Shown piece after piece: positions 42,370-51,233 of a DNA stretch of 64,000 bases (the first letter of the stretch is position 1; the number at the start of each line of letters is the position of its first letter). The translations under genes and the position numbers were made by a program. Location of the stretch: positions 124,001-188,000 of the forward strand of contig NZ_FNHV01000015.1 of the NCBI RefSeq assembly GCF_900103585.1. The letters are read 5' to 3'. The notes below the pieces were generated by a model. It was not told the DNA's origin. It did not search any database and saw nothing but the letters and a program-made list of their open reading frames with translations. This DNA is from Streptomyces sp. cf386 (lineage in GTDB: Bacteria; Actinomycetota; Actinomycetes; Streptomycetales; Streptomycetaceae).

Positions 42370-43563
42370 TCAGGAGCGTACTTCGAGCAGGGGGACGAAC
42401 TGCTCGGCGGGGGTCATCGAGCCGTGGTTGCCGACCATCGCCGACTCCTTCGGCTCCCGCTCGGACGCGATGATCAGGACGTCGTCCCGCGCGGCCGCGA
42501 CCACGTCGCCCAGGCGGTCGTAAACCCGCTCGTCGATCCGCGGCCCGAACCAGCCCGCCGCGATCGCCTCGTCCCGCGAGGCCACCCAGAACTGCTCGCC
42601 GAGCACCTCGCGCCAGCAGGTCAGGACGTCCTGCGCGGCGCCGGGCACCGCGTACACGTGCCGCGCCCGGCCCTCGCCGCCCAGCAGGGCGACGCCGGCG
42701 CGCAGCTCCCAGTCCTCGTCGAAGTCGATGCGGTGCTCCTCGTCGAAGGGCACGTCGATCATGCCGTGGTCGGCGGTGACGTAGAGCGCGCTGTGCGGCG
42801 GGAGCTGCTCGGCGAGGCGCTGGACGAGGCGGTCGACGTACATGAGCTGGCCGCGCCAGGTGTCCGATTCGACGCCGTAGCGGTGGCCGGCGCCGTCCAG
42901 TTCGGCGTAGTAGGTGTAGACCAAGGAGCGGTCGCCCTCGGCCAGTTGTTCGGCCGCGAGATCCATGCGGTCCTCGCCGGTCAGCCGCCCGTGGAACGTT
43001 CCTCCACTCAGCGCGACCTTGGTCAGCGGGGTGTTCTGAAAGGTGGGCGACGACACCTGGGCCGCGTGCACACCCGCCTGCTGTGCCAGCTCGAAAACGG
43101 TGGGATAGGGCTGCCAGACATGCGGTGACGTCCACGGCTTCCAGCGCAGCTGGTTCATCAGCTCGCCGGTCGCCGGGTTGCGCGCGGTGTATCCGGGCAG
43201 GCCGTGCGCGCCCGGTGGCAGGCCGGTGCCGACGGAGGCGAGGGAGGTCGCGGTGGTCGCCGGGTAGCCGGCGGTGATCGGGCGTCCGGTGCCGCCGCGG
43301 GAGCTGCTGAGCAGCGAGCTCATGAAGGGGGCCTCGTCCGGGTGCGCCTTCAGCTGCTCCCAGCCGAGGCCGTCGATCAGGAACACGCAGTTCCGGTCGG
43401 CGGGGGTCAGCTCGGGGATCGCGGCGGTCATGCCCGGTACGGCCATGCCGGCGGCCAGTGTGGGCAGCAGGTCGGCGAGTGAGCCGCTGCCGTACTCGGG
43501 GGGAGGCGCGGAGTCGACGGCGAGAGGTTCCGGGTGGGAGTCCCAGGCGGTGGATTGGATCAT
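42370..43563 (-). CDS. Alkaline-phosphatase-superfamily nucleotide pyrophosphatase/phosphodiesterase
   Basis: The 397-aa protein has FLIDGLGWEQL with a metal-binding Asp, a GYPATTATSLASVGTGL segment with the nucleophile Thr, ELDGAGHRYGVESD and VTADHGMIDVP, all metal ligands of the NPP family. No signal peptide is visible, so it is probably cytoplasmic. It lies 1 bp after the DUF5998-type gene, so they are co-transcribed. Confidence 0.88.
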   Translation of the reverse strand: MIQSTAWDSHPEPLAVDSAPPPEYGSGSLADLLPTLAAGMAVPGMTAAIPELTPADRNCVFLIDGLGWEQLKAHPDEAPFMSSLLSSSRGGTGRPITAGYPATTATSLASVGTGLPPGAHGLPGYTARNPATGELMNQLRWKPWTSPHVWQPYPTVFELAQQAGVHAAQVSSPTFQNTPLTKVALSGGTFHGRLTGEDRMDLAAEQLAEGDRSLVYTYYAELDGAGHRYGVESDTWRGQLMYVDRLVQRLAEQLPPHSALYVTADHGMIDVPFDEEHRIDFDEDWELRAGVALLGGEGRARHVYAVPGAAQDVLTCWREVLGEQFWVASRDEAIAAGWFGPRIDERVYDRLGDVVAAARDDVLIIASEREPKESAMVGNHGSMTPAEQFVPLLEVRS

Positions 43564-43564
43564 C

Positions 43565-44152
43565 TCAGTGGGCGACGTCCGCCGTCGCCTCGGAGAGCGA
43601 CTGCGCGAAGGCGAGCGTCTGGCGCACCGTCTCCGGGCCGTCACCGGCCTCGCTGACACGCAGGCTGAGGTCGTCCGCCGTGGAGCTGCCCGTGTAGCCG
43701 TGGTCGGCCTCGCAGTTGGGGTCGCCGCAGGCGGCGGGCTCCAGGTCGATACGGGAGACGGCACCCCAGCCGATGGTCAGCACGACCTCGCGGGGCAGCG
43801 TGCCCGGGCTGTACTGCTCCGGGTTGGCGACGACACGGCTGACCACGACCGACGAGATCCGGCCGAGCTTCACGGATTCCGTGGACGTCGTGGCGTACGG
43901 CGTCGGGGAGGTGCTGTCCGCGGCCTGCTCGTCGGTGTGGCTGACGATGAAGCGGTTGCCGGTGAGGACGAGGACGGTGACGTGCCGCCGCACCTCGTTC
44001 TGGTCGAACGTCGTCTCCTGGTGGACCAGGTACGACCGGATGGCGTCGCCGCCTACAGCGGCCTCCACCGCCTCGGCCACGAGGGCCGGGTAGTAGCCGC
44101 TGCGCTCGATCGCCGCTCGCAGCCCCTGGGTCGTCGTACTGGTCTTGGCCAT
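43565..44152 (-). CDS. DUF5998-type hypothetical protein
   Basis: The protein is 195 aa from ATG 44152, with AGGA 8 nt upstream. It begins MAKTSTTTQGLRAAIERSGY. The core has HVTVLVLTGNRFIVSHTDEQ and an EPAACGDPNCEADHGYTGS segment with two cysteines. Conserved in actinobacteria next to the phosphodiesterase gene. Function unknown; the family name is tentative. Confidence 0.72.
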   Translation of the reverse strand: MAKTSTTTQGLRAAIERSGYYPALVAEAVEAAVGGDAIRSYLVHQETTFDQNEVRRHVTVLVLTGNRFIVSHTDEQAADSTSPTPYATTSTESVKLGRISSVVVSRVVANPEQYSPGTLPREVVLTIGWGAVSRIDLEPAACGDPNCEADHGYTGSSTADDLSLRVSEAGDGPETVRQTLAFAQSLSEATADVAH

Positions 44153-44235
44153 GACGTCCATCCTACGGGGGCGCACTGACTGCGAGGCACCGCTCGGCGC
44201 TGTCCGCGCGGACGTCTCAGGGGACGGGCAGCGGG

Positions 44236-47082
44236 TCAGTAGACGGGCAGCGTGCGCGGGCCCAGGTCGTCGCGGGCGGGCGGCGGTGCGAGCCGCACGG
44301 AGGCACCGAGCACGCTCAGGCCGTGCGTGGCGACGACGACCGGCTCCAGGGTGACCGCGACGACCTCCGGGTGATCGTCGACCAGCCGCGACACCCGTAG
44401 CAGCAGTTCCTCCAGGGCGGGGGTGTCGACGGGTGCGGAGCCGCGCCAGCCGAACAGGAGCGGTGCCGTCCGGATCGACCGGACGATCGAGGTCGCCTCG
44501 CGGTCGGTGACCGGAATCAGCCGGTGCGCCGTGTCCCCGAGCAACTGCGAGGCCGCTCCGGCGAGCCCGAAGGACAGCACGGCGCCGGCCGCCGGGTCGA
44601 TCACGGCCCGTACGACGGTGTCCACGCCGCGTGGCGCCATGCTCTGCACGACCGGGCGCAGTTCCTCCGGCTTCCCGAACAGCGCGGTCAACTCTGCGTA
44701 CGCCCGCCGCAGTTGCTCCTCGTCCGTGAGATCGAGCCGGACGCCGCCGAGGTCGGCGCGGTGCCGCAGATGGGGGGCGGTGGCCTTGAGGGCGACGGGG
44801 TAGCCGAGGGTGCGGGCGGCGTCTGCGGCGGCGTCGGGGGTGGGTGCGTGCAGGGCGCGGTGCACCTGGATGCCGTACTTCCCGAGCAGGTCACAGGTCT
44901 CGTCGGTGCCGAGCGTGAGCCCCTGCCCGCGCGCGAGCAGCCCGTCGATCAGCTGGGCGGCCCCCCTCTCGTCGATGTCCTCGTACTCGGGCACCTTGCC
45001 GGGGTCGGCCGCCTCGCGTCGCCACTGGGAGTAGTTGACGGCCTCGGCGAGGGCGCGGACGGCGCGCTCGGCCGCGGGGTAGGCGGGGATGAGGCGCGTG
45101 GGGCTCTCCGAGGTGTCCGGCTGCTCGGGCGGTGTCTCGGGCAGGAAGTCGAGGGGGCGGAAGGGGTGGGGACGGAGGGCGGCGCCGGGTGACTTCGCGC
45201 TCACCCGTGGTGCGGTGCTGGCCGCGGCCGACAGGGCCTCGGCGAGCCCGCCCAGCTCCACGTGCACCACCAGCACCGGCTTGCCCGGCATCCGCTCGGC
45301 CGCCGACCTCAGGGCCTCCGCCAGCTCGGCGTCACCGGTCGTGGCATCGCCGATCGCGGGTATGGCGGTGACGACGACCGCGTCACACGTCTCGTCGGCG
45401 AGCGCGCGCGACAACGCCGCGTGGAAGTCCGCCGCCGACGCCCCCGTGGTCAGATCCAGTGGCGGCAGCGGGCGCAGCCCCTCGGAGAGGCAGGCGTCGT
45501 AGGTCAGCAGCCCCAGCGACTCGGAGTTGCCGAGGATCGCCACGCGCGGTCCGGCCGGCAGCGGCTGACGGGCGAGCAGCAGCCCCGCGTCCACCAGCTC
45601 GGTGATCGTGTCGACCCGGATCACCCCGGCCTGCCGCAGCAGCTCGGACACCGTGGCGTGCGGCAGCCGCGTGGCCCGTACGGCGTGCCCCTGCGGCGCC
45701 GCGCCGCCGTGCCGCGCGCCCTGGACGACGACCAGGGGTTTCGCCGCGGCGGTGCGCCGGGCGAGGCGGGTGAACTTGCGCGGGTTGCCGATGGACTCCA
45801 GGTACATCAGGACGACTTCGGTGTCCGGGTCGTCGTACCAGTACTGAAGGACGTCGTTGCCGGACACGTCGGCCCGGTTGCCGGACGAGACGAAGGTGGA
45901 CACACCGGTGACCCCGGTCACCCCGCCGCCCCGTCGGTGCAGCCGCGACAGCAGCGCGATCCCGATCGCTCCGGACTGCGCGAACAGGCCGATCCGGCCC
46001 GGGCGGGGCATCTGGGGCGCCAGTGAGGCGTTCAGTCGGACATCGGCGGCGGTGTTGATGATCCCGAAGGCGTTCGGCCCGATGATGCGCATGCCGTACG
46101 CACGCGCGTGCCGTACGAGTTCGCGCTGCCGCTCGCGGCCGTCGGGACCGCTCTCGGCGTACCCGGCGGAGACCACGACCAGCCCCTGCACGCCGTGCTC
46201 GCCGCACTCGGTGACCACCTCGGGGACGTACTCGGCGGGCACGGCGACCACCGCGAGGTCGACGTGCTCCTCGATGTCCCGCACGGAGCGGTGCGCGGGC
46301 ACCCCGTCGAGCTCCTTGAGGTCCTCCGGGAACGCCCTGTTCACGGCGTACACCCGCCCCGTGAACCCGGCCTCCCTGATGTTGCCCAGGACGCCGCGGC
46401 CCACCCCGCCGGGCGTGCGGCCGGCTCCGATGACGGCGACGGAACCGGGCACCAGCAGCCGCCGCACGGACCGGGCCTCGGCGCGCTGCTCGCGCGCGTA
46501 CTGCACGGCGAGCGAGCGGTCGGTCGGCTCCAGGTCGAACTCCAGGCGGACGACGCCGTCCTCGAAGCTGCGTTTCTGGGTGTATCCGGCGTCCGTGAAC
46601 ACCTTGATCATCTTGGTGTTGGCGGGGAGCACCTCGGCGGCGAAGCGGCGGATGTCACGCTCGCGTGCGACCGCGCCGATGTGTTCGAGGAGGGCGGAGG
46701 CGACGCCGCGCCCCTGGTGGGCGTCCTGGACGAGGAAGGCGACCTCGGCCTCGTCGGCGGGTGCCGACGCGGGCATTCCGTCGGCGCCGATCCGGTCGTA
46801 GCGTACGGTTGCGATGAACTCGCCGCCCACCGTGGCCGCGAGTCCCACCCGGTCCACAAAGTCGTGGTGCGTGAAGCGGTGGACGTCCTTCGCGGACAGT
46901 CGCGGGTAGGGCGCGAAGAAGCGGTAGTACTTCGACTCGTCCGACACCTGCTCGTAGAAGCTGACCAGGCGCTCGGCGTCATCAACGGTGATGGGGCGGA
47001 TGCGCGCGGTGCCGCCGTCGCGCAGCACCACGTCGGCTTCCCAGTGGGCGGGGTACTCGTGCCGGTCCGAGGCGCTCTGCAT
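44236..47082 (-). CDS. Bifunctional GNAT / NDP-forming acyl-CoA-synthetase-like protein (Pat-type lysine acetyltransferase)
   Basis: The 948-aa protein starts at ATG 47082. The N-terminal GNAT domain (about 15-180) has VQDAHQGRGVASALLEHIGA as acetyl-CoA loop. Next come a CoA-binding Rossmann domain (SVAVIGAGRTPGGVGRGVLG), succinyl-CoA-synthetase-like domains (GLFAQSGAIGIALLSRLHRR) and an ATP-grasp-like end (LLGKYGIQVHRALHAPTPDA, VALKATAPHLRHRADLGGVR). Pat enzymes acetylate and switch off AMP-forming acyl-CoA synthetases. In Salmonella Pat the GNAT is C-terminal, whereas actinobacterial forms such as this have it first. Confidence 0.87.
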   Translation of the reverse strand: MQSASDRHEYPAHWEADVVLRDGGTARIRPITVDDAERLVSFYEQVSDESKYYRFFAPYPRLSAKDVHRFTHHDFVDRVGLAATVGGEFIATVRYDRIGADGMPASAPADEAEVAFLVQDAHQGRGVASALLEHIGAVARERDIRRFAAEVLPANTKMIKVFTDAGYTQKRSFEDGVVRLEFDLEPTDRSLAVQYAREQRAEARSVRRLLVPGSVAVIGAGRTPGGVGRGVLGNIREAGFTGRVYAVNRAFPEDLKELDGVPAHRSVRDIEEHVDLAVVAVPAEYVPEVVTECGEHGVQGLVVVSAGYAESGPDGRERQRELVRHARAYGMRIIGPNAFGIINTAADVRLNASLAPQMPRPGRIGLFAQSGAIGIALLSRLHRRGGGVTGVTGVSTFVSSGNRADVSGNDVLQYWYDDPDTEVVLMYLESIGNPRKFTRLARRTAAAKPLVVVQGARHGGAAPQGHAVRATRLPHATVSELLRQAGVIRVDTITELVDAGLLLARQPLPAGPRVAILGNSESLGLLTYDACLSEGLRPLPPLDLTTGASAADFHAALSRALADETCDAVVVTAIPAIGDATTGDAELAEALRSAAERMPGKPVLVVHVELGGLAEALSAAASTAPRVSAKSPGAALRPHPFRPLDFLPETPPEQPDTSESPTRLIPAYPAAERAVRALAEAVNYSQWRREAADPGKVPEYEDIDERGAAQLIDGLLARGQGLTLGTDETCDLLGKYGIQVHRALHAPTPDAAADAARTLGYPVALKATAPHLRHRADLGGVRLDLTDEEQLRRAYAELTALFGKPEELRPVVQSMAPRGVDTVVRAVIDPAAGAVLSFGLAGAASQLLGDTAHRLIPVTDREATSIVRSIRTAPLLFGWRGSAPVDTPALEELLLRVSRLVDDHPEVVAVTLEPVVVATHGLSVLGASVRLAPPPARDDLGPRTLPVY

Positions 47083-47259
47083 GGGGCCCAGAGTACGGCT
47101 CGCGTACGACAACGGCGCGAGGCAGTCTGTGGAGGACGTATGACGGGTCGAGGCCGCGACCCGACAGTCACCTGAGGGGGACGATTTGTCCCTCCCGGCA
47201 TGCTTCACGGGTGTGGGAAACTGGTCTAGACAACCCTGAACACCGAAGGGCAGCATCAC

Positions 47260-47541
47260 ATGGCTGAGCGCCGCGTCAACGTCGGCTGGGCCGAGGGCCT
47301 CCACGCCCGCCCCGCTTCCATCTTCGTCCGGGCCGCCACGGCCGCAGGTATCCCGGTGACGATCGCCAAGGCCGACGGCAACCCCGTCAACGCGGCCTCC
47401 ATGCTGGCTGTTCTGGGCCTGGGCGCCCAGGGCGGCGAGGAGATCGTCCTCGCCTCCGACGCCGAGGGCGCGGACGCCGCGCTCGACCGCCTCGCGAAGC
47501 TGGTCTCCGAGGGCCTCGAGGAGCTGCCCGAGACGGTCTGA
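47260..47541 (+). CDS. ptsH: Phosphocarrier protein HPr
   Basis: The 93-aa protein has the active-site histidine in GWAEGLHARPASIFVRAATA. The usual regulatory Ser-46 region is NAASMLAVLGLGAQGGEEIV. It accepts phosphate from enzyme I and passes it to sugar-specific EIIA proteins. ATG 47260 has GAAGGGCAGC upstream. Monocistronic, with a strong terminator. Confidence 0.95.
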   Translation: MAERRVNVGWAEGLHARPASIFVRAATAAGIPVTIAKADGNPVNAASMLAVLGLGAQGGEEIVLASDAEGADAALDRLAKLVSEGLEELPETV

Positions 47542-47571
47542 ATGACCTGAGCGGGTCTCCGTAGCAAACGG

Positions 47572-47608
47572 TGAAGCCGCGTCCGCCTTTCCGGCGGGCG
47601 CGGCTTCA
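47572..47608 (+). terminator. Intrinsic terminator after ptsH
   Basis: TGAAGCCGCGTCCGCC and GGCGGGCGCGGCTTCA form a 16-bp stem with one G-T pair, followed by GTGTTTTC. Confidence 0.9.
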
Positions 47609-47718
47609 GTGTTTTCAGGAAGCTCCCATGGAATTCACGACGCGAGGCCGCACACCTGAAAAAGGGCAGCAGAAATTCCCCGCCACCGAATTTCTCCTCT
47701 TTGTATACGGCGCCCTTG

Positions 47719-48414
47719 TTAATGCCGCAGGCTCGGCATGTTTACGGGATGTTGCGAATTCCTCACACGCTCCGCGCGATCACCGCCGGAGCCGAACCGC
47801 AGCCGGTGGGCGGAGGTCGCGCGCTCGGTATGCAGCGCCGTGATCGCGCGGGCTCGTTCACTGTCGCCGCGCGCCACCGCGTCCACGATCGCGCCGTGCT
47901 CGGTCCAGGACTCCGCGGGGTTGGCCGACGAATCCACGGCGTACATCCAGGCGATCTTGTGGCGCAGCTGGGTCAGCATCGAGGTCAGCGCGGGGCTGCC
48001 GGAGGCCTGGGCCAGCGTCTCGTGGAACCAGCCGCCCAGGGAGCGCAGATCCTCGCTGTTTCCGCGCCTGGCCCGCTCCTGGCCCAGCCTGACCAGGCCG
48101 CGCAGCACCTTCAGATGGGCCTCGGTGCGCCGCTGTGCGGCCCGGGCGGCGCCGAGCGGCTCCAGGAGGGTGCGCATCTCCAGCAGGTCGGCGGCCTCCT
48201 GCTCGGTCGGTTCGGCGACGCAGGCGCCCGCGTGCCGCCGGGTCACCACGAAGCCCTCCGCCTCCAGGGTGCGCAGGGCCTCCCGGACGGGGACGCGGGA
48301 GACGCCGTAGCGGCGCGCGAGGAGTTCCTCGGTGAGCCGGCCGCCACGCTCGTAGACACCGGCGACGATGTCGTCCCGGATCGCCGTGCACACCGAATGC
48401 GCCGGAATACGCAT
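47719..48414 (-). CDS. GntR-family transcriptional regulator (FCD/FadR type)
   Basis: The protein is 231 aa from ATG 48414. N-terminal winged helix with GGRLTEELLARRYGVSRVPV and REALRTLEAEGFV. The C-terminal FCD domain has EMRTLLEPLGAARAAQRRTE and a metal-ligand-like WFHETLAQASGSPAL. The effector is probably an organic or acyl acid. Convergent with ptsH; its targets are not visible. The spacer 48415-48550 is A/T-richer than its surroundings. Confidence 0.86.
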   Translation of the reverse strand: MRIPAHSVCTAIRDDIVAGVYERGGRLTEELLARRYGVSRVPVREALRTLEAEGFVVTRRHAGACVAEPTEQEAADLLEMRTLLEPLGAARAAQRRTEAHLKVLRGLVRLGQERARRGNSEDLRSLGGWFHETLAQASGSPALTSMLTQLRHKIAWMYAVDSSANPAESWTEHGAIVDAVARGDSERARAITALHTERATSAHRLRFGSGGDRAERVRNSQHPVNMPSLRH

Positions 48415-48553
48415 GACCGACCTCCGCCTTAATCCCCGTGAAACGTCGACGAATGACGTGTGTTCAGTGACTCTATTGCAACCGGCCGGAATTTCCGACG
48501 GCGGGCCGGAATCCATGGATATTTTTTGGACAGCAAGTGGTGCGAAACGCCGA

Positions 48554-48580
48554 AAGCCCCGGCTCGGGGAGCCGGGGCTT
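48554..48580 (-). terminator. Terminator after the M23 peptidase gene
   Basis: AAGCCCCGGCT, loop CGGGG, AGCCGGGGCTT: an 11-bp perfect stem about 90 bp past the minus-strand stop at 48668, extended by the flanking A/T bases. Confidence 0.8.
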
Positions 48581-48667
48581 CTGGGAGCGGAGTGCGCTTG
48601 GCGGAGCCGAGTGTCCGTCGTCAGACGATCACGGGGGCGTCGAGCGCCGCACGCGCGCGTGGAGGCG

Positions 48668-49453
48668 TCAGAGGTTCACGCCGTGCGAGCGGAGATAGGA
48701 GACGGGGTCGATGTCGGAGCCGTACTCCGCCGTGGTGCGGGCCTCGAAGTGCAGATGAGGTCCGGTGACGTTGCCGGTGGCGCCGGACAGGCCGATCTGC
48801 TGGCCGGGGGTGACGGTCTGGCCCACAGAGACGCCGATGGACGACATGTGGCCGTACTGGGTGTACGTGCCGTCATTCATCTTGATCACGACCTGGTTGC
48901 CGTACGACCCGCCCCAGCCGGCCTCCACGACGGTGCCGGAGCCGACCGCGTGGACGGACGTGCCACTGGCGGCGTGGAAGTCGACGCCCGTGTGGCTGCC
49001 GGAGGACCAGACGGCGCCGCCGGCCTTGTAGCCGGTGGAGACGTACGAGCCGGAGATCGGGGCGATGTAGGACAGCAGGCGCTTGCGCTCGGCCTCGCGG
49101 GCGGCGCGCTCCTTGGCCTCGCGCTCCTGCTCGGCCTTCTCGGCCGCCTTCTTGCGCGCGGCCTCCTGGGCGGCCTTCTTCAGGGCCGCGGCCTCCTTGG
49201 CGGCCTGCTCCTGCGCGGCCGCCTGGGCGTCGATCTGGTCGGCGATCGAGTTGTCGACGCTGATGACGGGGATGAGGCCGGTCTGCTCGGCGGCGGGCTC
49301 CGCGGCGAGCGCGGGGGCGGCCAGGGTGCCTATGACGCCGGTCGCGGTGAGAGCGGCGACTCCCGCCGCACGGGCCGTGGAGCGCTCGATCCGGCTGGGA
49401 CGACGGTGCTTCCCGGTGGGACGACTCGTCCCGGTGGCGCAGCTGAACGCCAT
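48668..49453 (-). CDS. Secreted M23-family peptidoglycan endopeptidase
   Basis: The protein is 261 aa from ATG 49453. A basic N-terminus and hydrophobic stretch (AAGVAALTATGVIGTLAAPA, LAA-E) form the export signal. Residues about 75-125 are a charged coiled coil (AAAQEQAAKEAAALKKAAQE). The C-terminal M23 (LytM) domain has SHTGVDFHAASGTSVHAVGS with the HxxxD zinc ligands and GPHLHFEARTTAEYG with HLH. It should cut peptide cross-bridges in peptidoglycan. A c-di-AMP riboswitch precedes it, so expression should fall when c-di-AMP is high. Confidence 0.93.
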   Translation of the reverse strand: MAFSCATGTSRPTGKHRRPSRIERSTARAAGVAALTATGVIGTLAAPALAAEPAAEQTGLIPVISVDNSIADQIDAQAAAQEQAAKEAAALKKAAQEAARKKAAEKAEQEREAKERAAREAERKRLLSYIAPISGSYVSTGYKAGGAVWSSGSHTGVDFHAASGTSVHAVGSGTVVEAGWGGSYGNQVVIKMNDGTYTQYGHMSSIGVSVGQTVTPGQQIGLSGATGNVTGPHLHFEARTTAEYGSDIDPVSYLRSHGVNL

Positions 49454-49479
49454 GAAGTGGCTGGTCCTTTCCTTCCCTC

Positions 49480-49630
49480 TCGCCTACCGGGTTAGCTGAC
49501 GGGTTCGGAGCAGGAAGGTCTCCTACGGGCCCCCTCGCGTTCGCGCGGGCGTCCGATTCACCCCAGGGACTACGGGTGGGTCCCCGGCTCCCCTGGCTCG
49601 CGCCATAGGGGGACTCGGCGATGGCTGTCC
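49480..49630 (-). ncRNA. ydaO-yuaA riboswitch (c-di-AMP sensor)
   Basis: On the minus strand the leader of the M23 gene reads ATCGCCGAGTCCCCC, later GAGCCGGGGACCCAC, CCTGGGGTGAATCGG, and near the 3-prime end CTCCGAACCCGTCAGCTAAC and CCGGTAGGCGAG. These are the conserved blocks of the ydaO aptamer, which binds c-di-AMP and usually turns expression off. A 5-prime helix segment (CGGACAGCC..GGCTGTCCG, about 49620-49664) may belong to the leader. The aptamer ends about 30 nt before the start codon, so control may be at transcription termination or ribosome access. Edges are approximate. Confidence 0.88.
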
Positions 49631-49775
49631 GGTGCCGCGGACGCGGCGCACTGCCTGACGGACAGCCCGGAAGACGCTAAGCGGGACATCTTTCAATCCC
49701 CAAACGGATCCCAGCTTTTGTAGCGCATCCCACAGACCAGACAGGCAACCTCTCCCTCAATTCGGGCATAAGGGA

Positions 49776-49803
49776 GCCCTGGTGACTCTCCGGTCACCAG
49801 GGC
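49776..49803 (-). terminator. Terminator after the paired M16 genes
   Basis: GCCCTGGTGAC, loop TCTCCG, GTCACCAGGGC: a perfect 11-bp stem 42 bp beyond the minus-strand stop at 49845. Confidence 0.8.
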
Positions 49804-49844
49804 CCCTACGCGCGCGTGCCGTCGCCCGGCGCTGTGTCGGTCCT

Positions 49845-51233
49845 CTACTCGGCCGACACGACGGTGACTTCACCGATACCGAGGGCCTCGACGGGCTCCC
49901 GGATCTCGGCCGCGTCGCCGACGAGGATCGTCACCAGACGGTCCGCCGGGAAGGCGCTCACGGCCGCGGCGGTGGCCTCGACGGTGCCGGTCGCGGCGAG
50001 CTGCTGGTACAGCGTCGCCTGGTAGTCGTCGGGCAGGTGCTGCTCGACCTGGTCGGCCAGCGTGTTCGCCACGGAGGCGGCGGTCTCGTACTTCAGCGGC
50101 GCCACCCCGACGAGGTTCTGCACGGCGAAGTCCCGCTCGGCGTCGGTGAGGCCACCGTCGGCGACGCCCCGCAGCACCGTCCAGAGGTCCTGCAGCGCGG
50201 GACCGGTGTTCGGAGTGTCGACGGAGCCGCTGATGGCCAGCATCGCCGCGCCCGTGCCGTCCGGGGCGGAGCGCATGACCTGCCCGAACGCGCGCACACC
50301 GTAGGTGTAGCCCTTCTCCTCGCGCAGGACCTTGTCCAGGCGGGAGGTGAGGGTGCCGCCGAGGCAGTACGTGCCGAGCACCTGCGCGGGCCACACGCGG
50401 TCGTGCCGGTCGGCGCCGATCCGGCCGATCAGCAGCTGCGTCTGGACGGAACCGGGGCGGTCCACGATGACGACGCGGCCGGTGTCGTCCGCGATCACCG
50501 GCGGGACGGGCCGCGGCTCGGCCGGGGAGCCCGTCCAGGCGCCGACGGTGTCGCCGAGCAGGGCGTCGAGATCGACGCCGGTGAGGTCGCCGACGACCAC
50601 GACGGTGGAGGTGGCGGGGCGGACGTGCCGCTCGTAGAAGGCGCGTACGCCCGCGGAGTCGATGCCCGAGACCGTCTCCTCGGTGCCCTGGCGCGGGCGG
50701 GACATCCGCGAGGTCGCCGGGAACAGCTCCTTGGAGAGCTCCTTGGCGGCGCGGCGCGAGGGGTTGGCCATCTCGTGCGGGATCTCGTCGAGCCGGTTGT
50801 TCACCAGGCGCTCGACCTCGGCGTCGTCGAACGCGGGCGCCCGGAGGGCGTCGGCGAGCAGGCCGAGTGCCTTGGGCAGGCGGGAGACGGGCACTTCGAG
50901 GCTGACGCGGACGCCGGGGTGGTCGGCGTACGCGTCGAGCGTGGCGCCGCAGCGCTCCAGCTCCGCGGCGAACTCCTCCGCCGTGTGCTTGTCGGTGCCC
51001 TCGGAGAAGGCACGCGCCATGATCGTGGCGATGCCGTCGAGGCCCTTCGGCTCGGCGTCCAGGGGTGTGTCCAGGAGCACCTCGACGGCTACGACCTGCT
51101 GGCCGGGGCGGTGGCAGCGCAGGACCGTCAGGCCGTTGTCCAGCTTGCCCCGCTCGGGTGCCGGGAACGCCCAGGGCCGGGCCTCGCCGGCCTGGGGCTG
51201 CGGGTGGAACTCCATGCTGGCGAGCTCGGTCAC
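49845..51233 (-). CDS. M16-family peptidase homologue, non-catalytic partner
   Basis: The protein is 462 aa from GTG 51233, overlapping the upstream stop as GTGA. The M16 fold is recognisable (LDNGLTVLRCHRPGQQVVAV, KVLREEKGYTYGVRAFGQVM with the RxxxY-like C-terminal motif). Where the HxxEH zinc motif should be, it reads IMARAFSEGTDKHTAEEF, so it cannot bind zinc normally. It likely forms a heterodimer with the catalytic partner, as in mitochondrial processing peptidase and related bacterial pairs. Confidence 0.86.
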   Translation of the reverse strand: MTELASMEFHPQPQAGEARPWAFPAPERGKLDNGLTVLRCHRPGQQVVAVEVLLDTPLDAEPKGLDGIATIMARAFSEGTDKHTAEEFAAELERCGATLDAYADHPGVRVSLEVPVSRLPKALGLLADALRAPAFDDAEVERLVNNRLDEIPHEMANPSRRAAKELSKELFPATSRMSRPRQGTEETVSGIDSAGVRAFYERHVRPATSTVVVVGDLTGVDLDALLGDTVGAWTGSPAEPRPVPPVIADDTGRVVIVDRPGSVQTQLLIGRIGADRHDRVWPAQVLGTYCLGGTLTSRLDKVLREEKGYTYGVRAFGQVMRSAPDGTGAAMLAISGSVDTPNTGPALQDLWTVLRGVADGGLTDAERDFAVQNLVGVAPLKYETAASVANTLADQVEQHLPDDYQATLYQQLAATGTVEATAAAVSAFPADRLVTILVGDAAEIREPVEALGIGEVTVVSAE

